In this document: in pieces, positions 35,028 through 42,687 of the stretch
Position numbering within the stretch: position 1 is the stretch's first letter
Layout: the number at the start of each line of letters is the position of its first letter
Origin: Nevskia ramosa DSM 11499
GTDB lineage: Bacteria > Pseudomonadota > Gammaproteobacteria > Nevskiales > Nevskiaceae
Reading direction: 5' to 3'
Assembly: GCF_000420645.1 (NCBI RefSeq)
Contig: NZ_ATVI01000005.1
Coordinates: forward strand, 1,162,357 to 1,226,356
Length of the DNA: 64,000 bases
Made by a program: the position numbers and the translations under genes
Notes under the pieces: model-generated
What the model saw: only the letters and a program-made list of their open reading frames with translations
Database searches by the model: none
What the model was told of the DNA's origin: nothing

Positions 35028-36452
35028 TCACTCTTGGGGCAAGCACAGCTGATAGCGCTTGCAGGTGAATGAATAGCTCACCGGCTTGACGCTCTTGAGC
35101 CCGTTCAGGCCGCGGCTCTGGAACTGCGCCTTGTAGCGTTCGACTCTCGCTTCGTAATCTTTCAGCAGCTTCTGCTTCACCGGCTCCTGCACGAAGGAAT
35201 ACTTCAGCGAGTTGCGGCCGAGCTGGACGATCTCCTCCCAGGACAGATTGAATTCGCGCACGGCGACGAAGTACTCATCGGTCATGTTCGAATCCCACAT
35301 GCCGCGATCGTCTGTCGACAGCGCGACGGGAATGCCGGTGCGCAGATATTCCGGGAACGGATGCTGCTGGAAGTTCTGCACGTATTCGAGCAGCAGATTG
35401 CTGATCAGGTTGATCTCGACCATGTACGGCCCGTTGCGCATCCGCAGCATGGTTTCCGGATCGCTGATGAGGTTGACACCGTGGCCGATGCGCTCGGCGC
35501 CAAGCAGCAGGGTGTCGCGGATATGCTCGTTCGGCTCGTCGACTTCACCGGCATGGATCGACAGGTGCACGTCCGGATAATGCTTGCGCAGCTCGCGGAA
35601 CGTCGGCAGGAAACGCAGCGGATAACCCTTGTCGTTGTCCTCGCGGCCGACCATGTTGATGCCGACATAGAGATCGCGATGCTGATCGGTGAACGGATAC
35701 AGCGCTTTCAACTGGTCTTCGGCATCGCCGGCAAAGCGCAGCACCGTGGACTGGAAGCGCACTTCGACGCCGGTGGCCCTGGCATCCGCCGCAGCGAGGC
35801 GCTTGCGGATGATGTCGAGCATCTCGTCCGGCGGGAACGCGCTGCCGTCCGGCTTGATGTAGCCGAGCGGGGCGTCCTGCAGTTCGAGATAGACCACGCC
35901 TTCCTTGCCGAAGGCCTGCATGTCGCGATAGAGGATGTCAGCGGTGACATAAGGGTTGCGCCAGAGATCGTTCAGCCGCGCCCAGTGGCCGAAGAACTCG
36001 TTGCGGCCTTCGTAATCGCGATCGAGACGGATGCTGTCGAGCCAGGCGTTTTTTTCGGCCGGCGTCAGATCCTGCAGTCGCTTGTACTCGGACTTCTGGC
36101 AGGCATCGAGCTGGTCGTAGCTCGAGGTCTGCATGTTCACGAACAGCAGCAGATACGGATGCTGACCGTACTCGTTCGTGCCATAGCCGGCGCAATTGTT
36201 GATGCGCACCTTGGTGTAGTAGCTGTAGCCGTGCTCGCCCTGCGCGATCGCGGCGTCCCACATCCACTCCGAACGCACGCCGCCGGACAGATGGTTGTGC
36301 AGATCACCACCCTTCGGCAGTGCATACAGGAAGCGATACAGCTGGTCCGGCGTGGCCTCGGCCTTGAACTTCTCGAACCAGGGCTCGGCGGCATGGGCTG
36401 CCGTGCCGAACAGCGTGGTGATGGAAAGCAGGGCAGCGGCTAACTTGCGCAT
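35028..36452 (-). CDS. Exported adenosine deaminase, ADGF/CECR1-like (copy 2)
   Basis: Tandem paralog of the preceding entry, 474 residues, with its own signal peptide (M-R-K-L-A-A-A-L-L-S, ending H-A-A) and all metal motifs: G-D-L-H-N-H-L (His52, His54), S-I-H-A-G-E, G-H-G and S-T-D-D-R-G. The first half differs clearly from copy 1, for example in the substrate-side loop after H-N-H-L and in the helical insertion, while the last 150 residues are almost the same. The two copies may differ in substrate preference. It lies 18 bases after the nucleosidase-like gene in the same leftward run. Confidence 0.9.
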   Translation of the reverse strand: MRKLAAALLSITTLFGTAAHAAEPWFEKFKAEATPDQLYRFLYALPKGGDLHNHLSGGVRSEWMWDAAIAQGEHGYSYYTKVRINNCAGYGTNEYGQHPYLLLFVNMQTSSYDQLDACQKSEYKRLQDLTPAEKNAWLDSIRLDRDYEGRNEFFGHWARLNDLWRNPYVTADILYRDMQAFGKEGVVYLELQDAPLGYIKPDGSAFPPDEMLDIIRKRLAAADARATGVEVRFQSTVLRFAGDAEDQLKALYPFTDQHRDLYVGINMVGREDNDKGYPLRFLPTFRELRKHYPDVHLSIHAGEVDEPNEHIRDTLLLGAERIGHGVNLISDPETMLRMRNGPYMVEINLISNLLLEYVQNFQQHPFPEYLRTGIPVALSTDDRGMWDSNMTDEYFVAVREFNLSWEEIVQLGRNSLKYSFVQEPVKQKLLKDYEARVERYKAQFQSRGLNGLKSVKPVSYSFTCKRYQLCLPQE

Positions 36453-36470
36453 TGGGTTCTCGGCGACCGC

Positions 36471-37313
36471 TTACAGATACTTGAGCAGATACAGGCTGAA
36501 ATACGCCGCCTGCCTGGCGGCGATCGGCCCGAGGCGCAGGTAGTCGTCATTCGGCGCTTCCTGCGCGACATTGCTGCCGGCGCGAACGACGATGTACGGC
36601 ACGCCCAAGGTTTCGCAGACATGGCCCAGCGGTGCCGACTCCATTTCCATGATGTCGTTGTGGAACTGCGAGCGCAGGATCTCGATGCGCGCCGCAGTGA
36701 CGCCGAACAGGTCTGACGAGGAGACGACGCCGCGCCTTACCTTGACGTTGTAGGTCGCGTCATTGGCGGTGACTTCCGGGCCCTTGTAGCTGGCGATCGC
36801 TTGGTCGGCGAGCTTCAGCAGCGAAGGCGAGGGCGAGAACGCGTTCTCGACTTCGTGGCCGTCGATCGGGCTGTTCATCGAGCGAAAGACCATGTCCTTG
36901 CTGGTCAGGCTGCCGTAGTCATGCTCGTGCAGCACGGTGGCGACGATGACGTCGCCGGTACGCAGATCCAGATTGGTGCGCGCGCCGGTGCCGCTCATCA
37001 GCACCAGGCGCGGTTTGAACGCGCCGATGAACAGGGTCGTGGTCATCGCCGTATAGGTCTTGCCGATGCCGGTGATCGCCACCACCACCGGCTTGCCTTC
37101 GATATGGCCTTGCCAATACGGAATGCCCTGCAGGTCCTTCTTCTTCGCGTCCTTCATCGCCTCGACGAACGGCGGAATTTCCTGCGGCACCGCGCCGAGA
37201 ATCAGGATGGTGTCGCTGGGTTTGTAGTGCAGTGGCTTGTCGGGCGCATCGAGCGCCTGCGCAACGCCAGAGAGCAGCACGAGGACAGCGACCAGCGGGT
37301 ATCGGATTTTCAT
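36471..37313 (-). CDS. Exported MTA/SAH nucleosidase-like protein
   Basis: Nucleoside phosphorylase superfamily protein of 280 residues, with a signal peptide (hydrophobic stretch ending V-A-Q-A at about 20). The start I-L-I-L-G-A-V-P-Q-E-I-P-P-F and the I-M-E-M-E-S-A-P-L-G-H-V-C segment match the MTA/SAH nucleosidase family. The position that holds the catalytic Asp in cytoplasmic nucleosidases (A-I-S-D) is Asn248 in R-A-G-S-N, which argues against classical MTA nucleosidase activity and for 6-oxopurine nucleosides. It lies six bases after the NUP copy 2 gene and before the adenosine deaminases, so inosine is the natural candidate substrate. Confidence 0.78.
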   Translation of the reverse strand: MKIRYPLVAVLVLLSGVAQALDAPDKPLHYKPSDTILILGAVPQEIPPFVEAMKDAKKKDLQGIPYWQGHIEGKPVVVAITGIGKTYTAMTTTLFIGAFKPRLVLMSGTGARTNLDLRTGDVIVATVLHEHDYGSLTSKDMVFRSMNSPIDGHEVENAFSPSPSLLKLADQAIASYKGPEVTANDATYNVKVRRGVVSSSDLFGVTAARIEILRSQFHNDIMEMESAPLGHVCETLGVPYIVVRAGSNVAQEAPNDDYLRLGPIAARQAAYFSLYLLKYL

Positions 37314-37319
37314 GATTGC

Positions 37320-38390
37320 TTACTTGGGTTTGTCGGCGGCACCCGGTACATGGTCGACATAGCTCGGCCATTCGGTGATGAGTTTCTGGACCACGATGTT
37401 GCCGACCTGATACGCCGCTTCGAGCGCCGGCACGCCGTTCTCCGGATACTCGGCCGTGGTGCTCCAGGCGGCATCCTTGCCCGGTGGCTGCATGCTGTAG
37501 TTGCTCACGGTGCGCAGCACCATCACGCGATCGGGATCGACCAGCTTGCTGCGCGCCAGCCGGCGCAGCGCGGTCAGCGAGCCGCTGTCTTCCATCGCCG
37601 ACACCATGAAGTTGGCGTCCGGCCCGGCCTGCAGTTTCATCCAGTCGTTGGCCCACTTGGTCAGCAGATCGCCATGGAAGTAGGTGCTCGACGACATCGT
37701 GTCGCCGATGGTCACGAACGGCGGCTTCACCGCATTCGGAAAGCCCTCGAACTGCTTGCGGAACGCAGCGATGCCGGGACTGTCGGCAATCGGATGATCC
37801 TTGGTCAGCGCGTAGGCCCAGTCGGTGAGTGCTGCATTGAGCGGGAAGTGGATGGTGTCGACGGTCCAGCCATCGGCCTTGTCGTTCGGCTTCTTCGCGC
37901 CGAGCGGCAGCAGGCCGTACGGCCAGTCCTTCGGGATTTCACGGGCGTCGATCTCGTAGAGCAGATCACCATCGACGACATGCCGCGCCCAGGCCGCCGT
38001 GCCCAGCGACACGTCCTGCGGATCACCACCGCCGATGCCGGTGATCAGCCAGTAGGCCTTGCTCAGATCGAAGCGCGGATCGACGCCGAGCGCCATCACC
38101 GAGGTCGCGGCATTGGTGATGCCGCCGCCGGTGCAGATCGCCAGCAGGCCGGCCTCGTTGATGTAGATCGGGTATTCACCCATCGGGAACGGCAGTTCGG
38201 TGAGCTTCTGTCGCTCGATCCAGAACTGGAACTCGCCGGGCTCGTCGCCGGTCGGCTTGCCCTTCTCGAACATGCTGACGACGACCACCTTGATCGGGAT
38301 CGGCACGGCGGCGGCAAGCTTGCTTTCGACTTTCGAGCAGGCGGCGAGGGTGGTCAACAGGACGATGGACAGCAGCAATCGAAGCGACAT
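37320..38390 (-). CDS. NUP-family purine nucleoside permease-like lipoprotein (copy 2)
   Basis: Paralog of the NUP protein at 29252-30310, 356 residues, again with a lipobox (L-A-A-C near residue 18) and no further membrane segments. Shared segments include V-V-V-V-S-M-F-E-K-G, A-Y-W-L-I-T-G-I-G-G, V-S-A-M-E-D-S-G-S and R-V-M-V-L-R-T-V-S-N-Y-S-M-Q. As on the other strand, it is paired with an exported phosphorylase-family gene. It probably acts in the periplasm with that enzyme; transport by itself seems unlikely from its structure. Confidence 0.82.
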   Translation of the reverse strand: MSLRLLLSIVLLTTLAACSKVESKLAAAVPIPIKVVVVSMFEKGKPTGDEPGEFQFWIERQKLTELPFPMGEYPIYINEAGLLAICTGGGITNAATSVMALGVDPRFDLSKAYWLITGIGGGDPQDVSLGTAAWARHVVDGDLLYEIDAREIPKDWPYGLLPLGAKKPNDKADGWTVDTIHFPLNAALTDWAYALTKDHPIADSPGIAAFRKQFEGFPNAVKPPFVTIGDTMSSSTYFHGDLLTKWANDWMKLQAGPDANFMVSAMEDSGSLTALRRLARSKLVDPDRVMVLRTVSNYSMQPPGKDAAWSTTAEYPENGVPALEAAYQVGNIVVQKLITEWPSYVDHVPGAADKPK

Positions 38391-38407
38391 GGGAGATCCG
38401 GGTTGAT

Positions 38408-39442
38408 TCAGATGTTTGCGGCAAGGCTCTGATCGAGCAGGCCCAGGTAATGACTGCGGCGCGCCTCGCTGAGCCAGGCGACTTCGAAGCTGTTGCGCAC
38501 CAGCCGGGTGATTTCGGCGGCCTCGAAGCCGGCGTCTTCATGGAGCGCGATCAGGTTCTCGTTCATGTAGCCGCGGAAGTAGGCCGGATCGTCGGAGTTG
38601 ATCGTTGCCTTCATGCCGAGTGCCAGCATCCGGCGGATCTCGTCACCCGTGAGGTTCTGGACGACGAAGCGGTTCGATACCGGGCAGACCGTCAGGCCGA
38701 TCCCGCGGCGGGCAATCTCGGCGCAGATCTCCGGGTCTTCCAGCGAGTTGACGCCGTGATCGATGCGGTCGACGACGATGTCATCGAGGCACTGGCGGAT
38801 ATGCACCAGCGTGTTCTGCTGGTTGACGTCGCAATGCATGGTCAGCCGATAGCCTTCGGCACGGGCCCGCGCGAACACTTCGGCGAACTTGATCGGCGGG
38901 TTGTTCTTCTCGTCGGAATCGAGACCGACGCCGACGATCCAGTCCTTGTACGGCAGCGAGGCGAGCAGGGTCTGCATCGCCGACTCGGCGGGCAGCTCGC
39001 GCAGGAAGCACATCACCAGTTGCGATTCGACGCCCAGTTCGGCGGCAGCCTGCACCTGCGCGCGATGAATGCCCTGGATCACCGTATCGAAGGCCACACC
39101 GCGACTGGTATGCGCCTGCGGGTCGAAGAACATCTCGCAGTACAGAACGTTTTGCGAGCGGGTCTTGCTCAGATAGGCCCAGGTCATGTCGAAGAAATCC
39201 TGCTCGGTGAGCAGCACTTCCATCGCCTTGTAGTAGATGGTCAGGAACGACGGCAGATCGTGGAAGTTGTAGGCGGCGATCAGCGCTTCCGGCGTGTCAT
39301 GGCCCAGCGCCACGCCATTGCGCGCCGCGAGCGCGAAGCTCAGCTCGGGCTCCAGCGTGCCTTCGAGGTGAACGTGCAGCTCGGCCTTCGGCAGCTGTTC
39401 GATGAAGGCGTGCAGCGATGCCGCGGTCTGTTGCGATTGCAT
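38408..39442 (-). CDS. Adenine deaminase (adenosine deaminase family)
   Basis: Cytoplasmic 344-residue enzyme of the ADA family without signal peptide. The L-P-K-A-E-L-H-V-H-L-E-G-T-L-E-P-E-L start, the L-T-E-Q-D-F-F-D-M-T-W-A-Y-L segment, the M-F-F-D-P-Q-A-H-T-S-R-G motif, H-G-V-N-S and S-D-D-P-A-Y-F match the adenine-specific branch known from Pseudomonas and yeast, which turns adenine to hypoxanthine. ATG at 39442; frames reading upstream cross the uraH gene in the wrong phase. It lies 43 bases after uraH and 17 before NUP copy 2. Confidence 0.88.
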   Translation of the reverse strand: MQSQQTAASLHAFIEQLPKAELHVHLEGTLEPELSFALAARNGVALGHDTPEALIAAYNFHDLPSFLTIYYKAMEVLLTEQDFFDMTWAYLSKTRSQNVLYCEMFFDPQAHTSRGVAFDTVIQGIHRAQVQAAAELGVESQLVMCFLRELPAESAMQTLLASLPYKDWIVGVGLDSDEKNNPPIKFAEVFARARAEGYRLTMHCDVNQQNTLVHIRQCLDDIVVDRIDHGVNSLEDPEICAEIARRGIGLTVCPVSNRFVVQNLTGDEIRRMLALGMKATINSDDPAYFRGYMNENLIALHEDAGFEAAEITRLVRNSFEVAWLSEARRSHYLGLLDQSLAANI

Positions 39443-39485
39443 GGTGTTTCTCCTGTGCGCCCGAAGCGTTCCGGGCTGCAGCGAA

Positions 39486-39839
39486 TCAGCTGCCGCGATA
39501 GGTGGAATAGCTCCACGGCGATACCAGCAGCGGCACGTGGTAGTTCTCGGCGGGCGCGGCGATGCCGAAGCAGATGACCGCCACGTCAATGAACGGCGGC
39601 GTCGGCAGCGGCACGTTCCGGGCGCGGTAGTAGTCGGCGACGTGGAAGCTCAAGCGGTAGCGGCCGGCCTTCATCGTGTCGCCTTCCAGCAGCGGGCTCG
39701 AGCAGCGGCCGTCGCCGTTGGTCTCCGTGCTCACCAGCAGTTCGGGGACCGCGGCATCCATCGCGTGAAGCTCGATCCTGACGCCGGCGGCCGGTGTGCC
39801 CGCGTGCAGATCCAGTACATGTGTCGTCAGCTTGCCCAT
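39486..39839 (-). CDS. uraH: 5-hydroxyisourate hydrolase
   Basis: Transthyretin-fold enzyme of 117 residues that hydrolyses 5-hydroxyisourate to OHCU, the step between PuuD and UraD. Hallmarks are L-T-T-H-V-L-D near the start, the R-I-E-L-type strand, and the C-terminal Y-R-G-S. All catalytic positions (N-terminal His, the R in V-R-I-E-L, C-terminal Y-R-G-S) are visible. First gene of a leftward run that continues with adenine deaminase; the promoter should lie in the gap to the BMP gene. Confidence 0.96.
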   Translation of the reverse strand: MGKLTTHVLDLHAGTPAAGVRIELHAMDAAVPELLVSTETNGDGRCSSPLLEGDTMKAGRYRLSFHVADYYRARNVPLPTPPFIDVAVICFGIAAPAENYHVPLLVSPWSYSTYRGS

Positions 39840-40100
39840 GAATATCCGGTGTGATGAATCCTGCGGAAGTCCCGCTTGCGAGACCTCGGTGGCCCGACAT
39901 CAGAGGCAATACACATGCCATTGCCGGGGTTATTCGGAGAAGATTGTCGACAAATTTACACGGCGATCATGTACAAACCTGTCACAACCGCAGTCGGGAA
40001 ACCGCGTCTCCAGACGCTATCCTGCAGACCGCCGCCGCAGCTTGCTCGCACACTTCGTGCATGGCCGATCAGCAAACTGCCCACAGGAGCCGCAAGGGAG
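39840..40100. promoter_or_regulatory. Divergent control region between uraH and the BMP gene
   Basis: Gap of 261 bases serving the leftward uraH run and the rightward BMP gene. It contains the perfect palindrome TTGTCGACAA at 39944-39953 and, 15 bases on, ATGTACAAACC at 39969-39979, whose reverse strand TTTGTACA matches the candidate operator before the GntR gene. A ribosome site AAGGGAG precedes the BMP start. No clear -35/-10 pair was identified. Confidence 0.4.
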
Positions 40101-41208
40101 CATGCAAACGATGATCCAAGAGAACGAGCCACGAAAAAACCGCTGGATCGCCGCACTGGCCGGCGCCTGCCTGGCCGCCGTAGCCTTCGTCGCCGATGCA
40201 CAGCAGCCGCTGAAAGTGGCCTTCGTCTACATCGGGCCGGTGGGCGATGGCGGCTGGAGCTATCAGCACGACCTCGGTCGTCAGGCGCTGGAGAAATCCC
40301 TGGGCGCCAAGGTCAAGACCATTTACGTCGAGAACGTGCCGGACACTGCCGATGCCGAGCGGGTGATCCGCCAGTTGGCGGCCGGCGGCAACGACATGAT
40401 CTTCACCACCTCATTCGGCTACATGGAGCCGACGCTTAAGGTTGCGAAGCTGTTCCCGAAGGTGCGCTTCGAGCACGCCACCGGCTACAAGAGCGCGGCC
40501 AATGCGGTCAGTTACGAAGCGCGCTTCTATGAAGGCGCCTACCTGCTCGGTGTCATCGCCGGCAAGATGACCAAGACCAACACGCTCGGCTTCATCGGCT
40601 CGTTCCCGATTCCGGAAGTGATCCGCAACATCGACGCCTACACGCTCGGCGCCCGCAGCGTGAACCCGAAGATCAAGACCAAGGTGATCTGGGTTGACAC
40701 CTGGTACGACCCCGGCAAGGAGCGCCAGGCTGCCGAAACCCTGATCGCCCAGGGCGCCGACATGCTCTGCCAGAACACTGATTCGCCGGCCGCGGTGCAG
40801 GTCGCGGAAGAGAAGGGCGTGCATGCCTTCGGCTGGGATTCGGACATGAGCAAGTACGGCCCGCACGCGCACCTGACCGCCAACACCGAGAACTGGGGCG
40901 TCTATTACATCGACGAGATCAACAAGCAGCTGGCCGGCACCTGGACCGGCAACCGCAACACCCGCTGGGGTATCAAGGAAGGCCTGGTGGTGCTGTCGCC
41001 GCTGAATCCGTCGGTTCCAGCTGAGGTTGCCAAGCTGTTCGAGGAACGCAAGAAAGCGATCGTCGACGGCAGCCTGCTGCCGTTCGCCGGACCGCTCAAG
41101 GACAACACCGGCGCGGTCAAGGTCGAAGCCGGCAAGGCCTTGCTCGATGAGCAGCTGCTGTCGATCAAGTGGTACGTCGAAGGCGTGGACGGTTCGATAC
41201 CGAAGTAG
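40101..41208 (+). CDS. BMP-family ABC transporter substrate-binding protein
   Basis: Periplasmic binding protein of the basic membrane protein (BMP) family, 368 residues, with a signal peptide ending near A-D-A. Family marks are V-A-F-V-Y-I-G-P-V-G-D-G-G-W-S-Y-Q-H-D-L-G-R, the F-T-T-S-F-G-Y-M segment and A-F-G-W-D-S-D-M-S. BMP proteins feed nucleoside-type ABC importers; the matching ATPase and permeases are 20 kb away at 16421-20053 on the other strand. Start at 40101 is supported by AAGGGAG; an ATG three codons later is also possible. Followed after 18 bases by the 8-oxoguanine deaminase gene. Confidence 0.92.
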
Positions 41209-41226
41209 ACGTCCGGAAACTGCCTG

Positions 41227-42621
41227 ATGCCCATCCTGCTGCTGCGCGAGGCCGATGTCGTCGTCACCATGGACCCTGCACGCCGCGAGATTCGTGGCGG
41301 CAGCGTCGTCATCGACAACAACGTCATCGCCTTTGTCGGTGACGAAGCCGAAGTCAGCGCCTGGATCGCGGCTGATCCGGCACGCATGCCGACGCGGACC
41401 ATCAGCCTGCGCGGCTGCGTGCTGCTGCCGGGCCTGATCAACGGCCATCATCACCTGTACCAGACGCTGACCCGCGCGATCGGCACCGGCGGCGGTCTAG
41501 TGCTGTTCGACTGGCTGAAGATGCTCTATCCGATCTGGGGCCGCATGGACCCGGAAGCGGTGTATGTCAGCGCCAAGGTGGGTCTGGCCGAACTGCTGCT
41601 GAGCGGCGCGACGACGGTCGCCGATCATCTCTACATGTATCCGAACGGCACCCGCATCGATGACGAGATCGCCGCCGCCCAGGAACTCGGCGTGCGCTTC
41701 CATCCGACGCGCGGCTCGATGAGCGTCGGCGAATCGCAGGGCGGTCTGCCACCGGATCGGCTGGTCGAACGGGAAGACGCGATCCTCGCCGACAGCCTGC
41801 GGGCGATCGAAAGCTTCCACGATCCGGAGCGCTATTCGATGCTGCGGATCGGCCTGGCACCGTGCTCGCCGTTCAGCGTCAGCGGCAGCCTGATGCGTGA
41901 AAGCGCCCGGCTGGCACGCGCGCATCGCAAGGTCGGCCTGCACACGCACCTCGCCGAAACCGCCGACGAGGATCGCTACTGCGTCGAGAAATTCGGCATG
42001 CGGCCACTCGATTACGCGGAGTCGGTGGAATGGCTGGGCGATGACGTCTGGTTCGCGCACATGGTCCATCCGTCGCCGGCCGACATCGCCAAGATGGCGC
42101 ATAGCTGCAGCGGCATCTGCCATTGCGCGAGCAGCAACATGATCCTGGCATCCGGCATCGCGCCGGTGCGGGCGATGGTCGATGCCGGCGTGCGGGTCGG
42201 CCTCGGTGTCGACGGCTCGGCGAGCAACGACGGCAACCACATGCTCGGCGAAGCGCGGCAGGCGATGCTGCTGCAGCGGGTCGGCTGGCCGGGCTTCGAA
42301 TCGCGTGCCGATCGCTTCTCGGCCCGCGAAGCGCTGGAACTGGCGACGCTCGGCGGCGCCAGCATGCTCGGCCGCGACGACATCGGCAGCCTGCAGCCGG
42401 GCATGGCGGCAGACCTGGTCGCGTTCCGGGTCGACGGCATCGAGCACGCGGGTGCTCAGGGTGATCCGGTTGCGGCACTGCTGACCTGCTCGCCGGTTCG
42501 CGCCTGGACCTCAGTGATCAACGGCCGGGTGGTCGTCGACGACGGCGTGCTGCCCGGTGTCGATCTGCCGCAACTGGTGGCAAGACACAATGCCGCGAGC
42601 CGCCGATTGCTGGAGGTCTAG
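41227..42621 (+). CDS. 8-oxoguanine deaminase (amidohydrolase superfamily)
   Basis: Metal-dependent amidohydrolase of 464 residues. The G-L-I-N-G-H-H-H-L-Y-Q-T-L-T-R start, G-L-H-T-H-L-A-E-T-A-D-E and H-C-A-S-S-N-M plus G-V-D-G-S-A-S-N-D-G-N-H-M motifs match the Pseudomonas 8-oxoguanine deaminase and the related hydroxyatrazine-type hydrolases. 8-oxoguanine deaminase makes urate, which fits this locus well, so that name is preferred to atrazine-type annotations. Last gene of the purine island; holB starts 66 bases later. Confidence 0.85.
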   Translation: MPILLLREADVVVTMDPARREIRGGSVVIDNNVIAFVGDEAEVSAWIAADPARMPTRTISLRGCVLLPGLINGHHHLYQTLTRAIGTGGGLVLFDWLKMLYPIWGRMDPEAVYVSAKVGLAELLLSGATTVADHLYMYPNGTRIDDEIAAAQELGVRFHPTRGSMSVGESQGGLPPDRLVEREDAILADSLRAIESFHDPERYSMLRIGLAPCSPFSVSGSLMRESARLARAHRKVGLHTHLAETADEDRYCVEKFGMRPLDYAESVEWLGDDVWFAHMVHPSPADIAKMAHSCSGICHCASSNMILASGIAPVRAMVDAGVRVGLGVDGSASNDGNHMLGEARQAMLLQRVGWPGFESRADRFSAREALELATLGGASMLGRDDIGSLQPGMAADLVAFRVDGIEHAGAQGDPVAALLTCSPVRAWTSVINGRVVVDDGVLPGVDLPQLVARHNAASRRLLEV

Positions 42622-42687
42622 CCAAGGCTTGGAAGGAAGCCGCTGGTATCATCGCGCCATGCTTTTCGACCCCTTCGCAGCACCCCC

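Noticed and set aside
33615-36443. Two long plus-strand frames opposite the adenosine deaminase genes
   Set aside because: Both are mirrors of the tandem paralogs and similar to each other only because the true genes are.
41227-42621. Atrazine-type chlorohydrolase or hydroxyatrazine hydrolase
   Set aside because: Same superfamily, but the locus makes urate from purines and the motifs fit 8-oxoguanine deaminase better.
9080-42687. Purine island as a classical genomic island or integrative element
   Set aside because: No integrase, transposase, tRNA end or direct repeats recognised at the junctions; only displaced gene order supports insertion.
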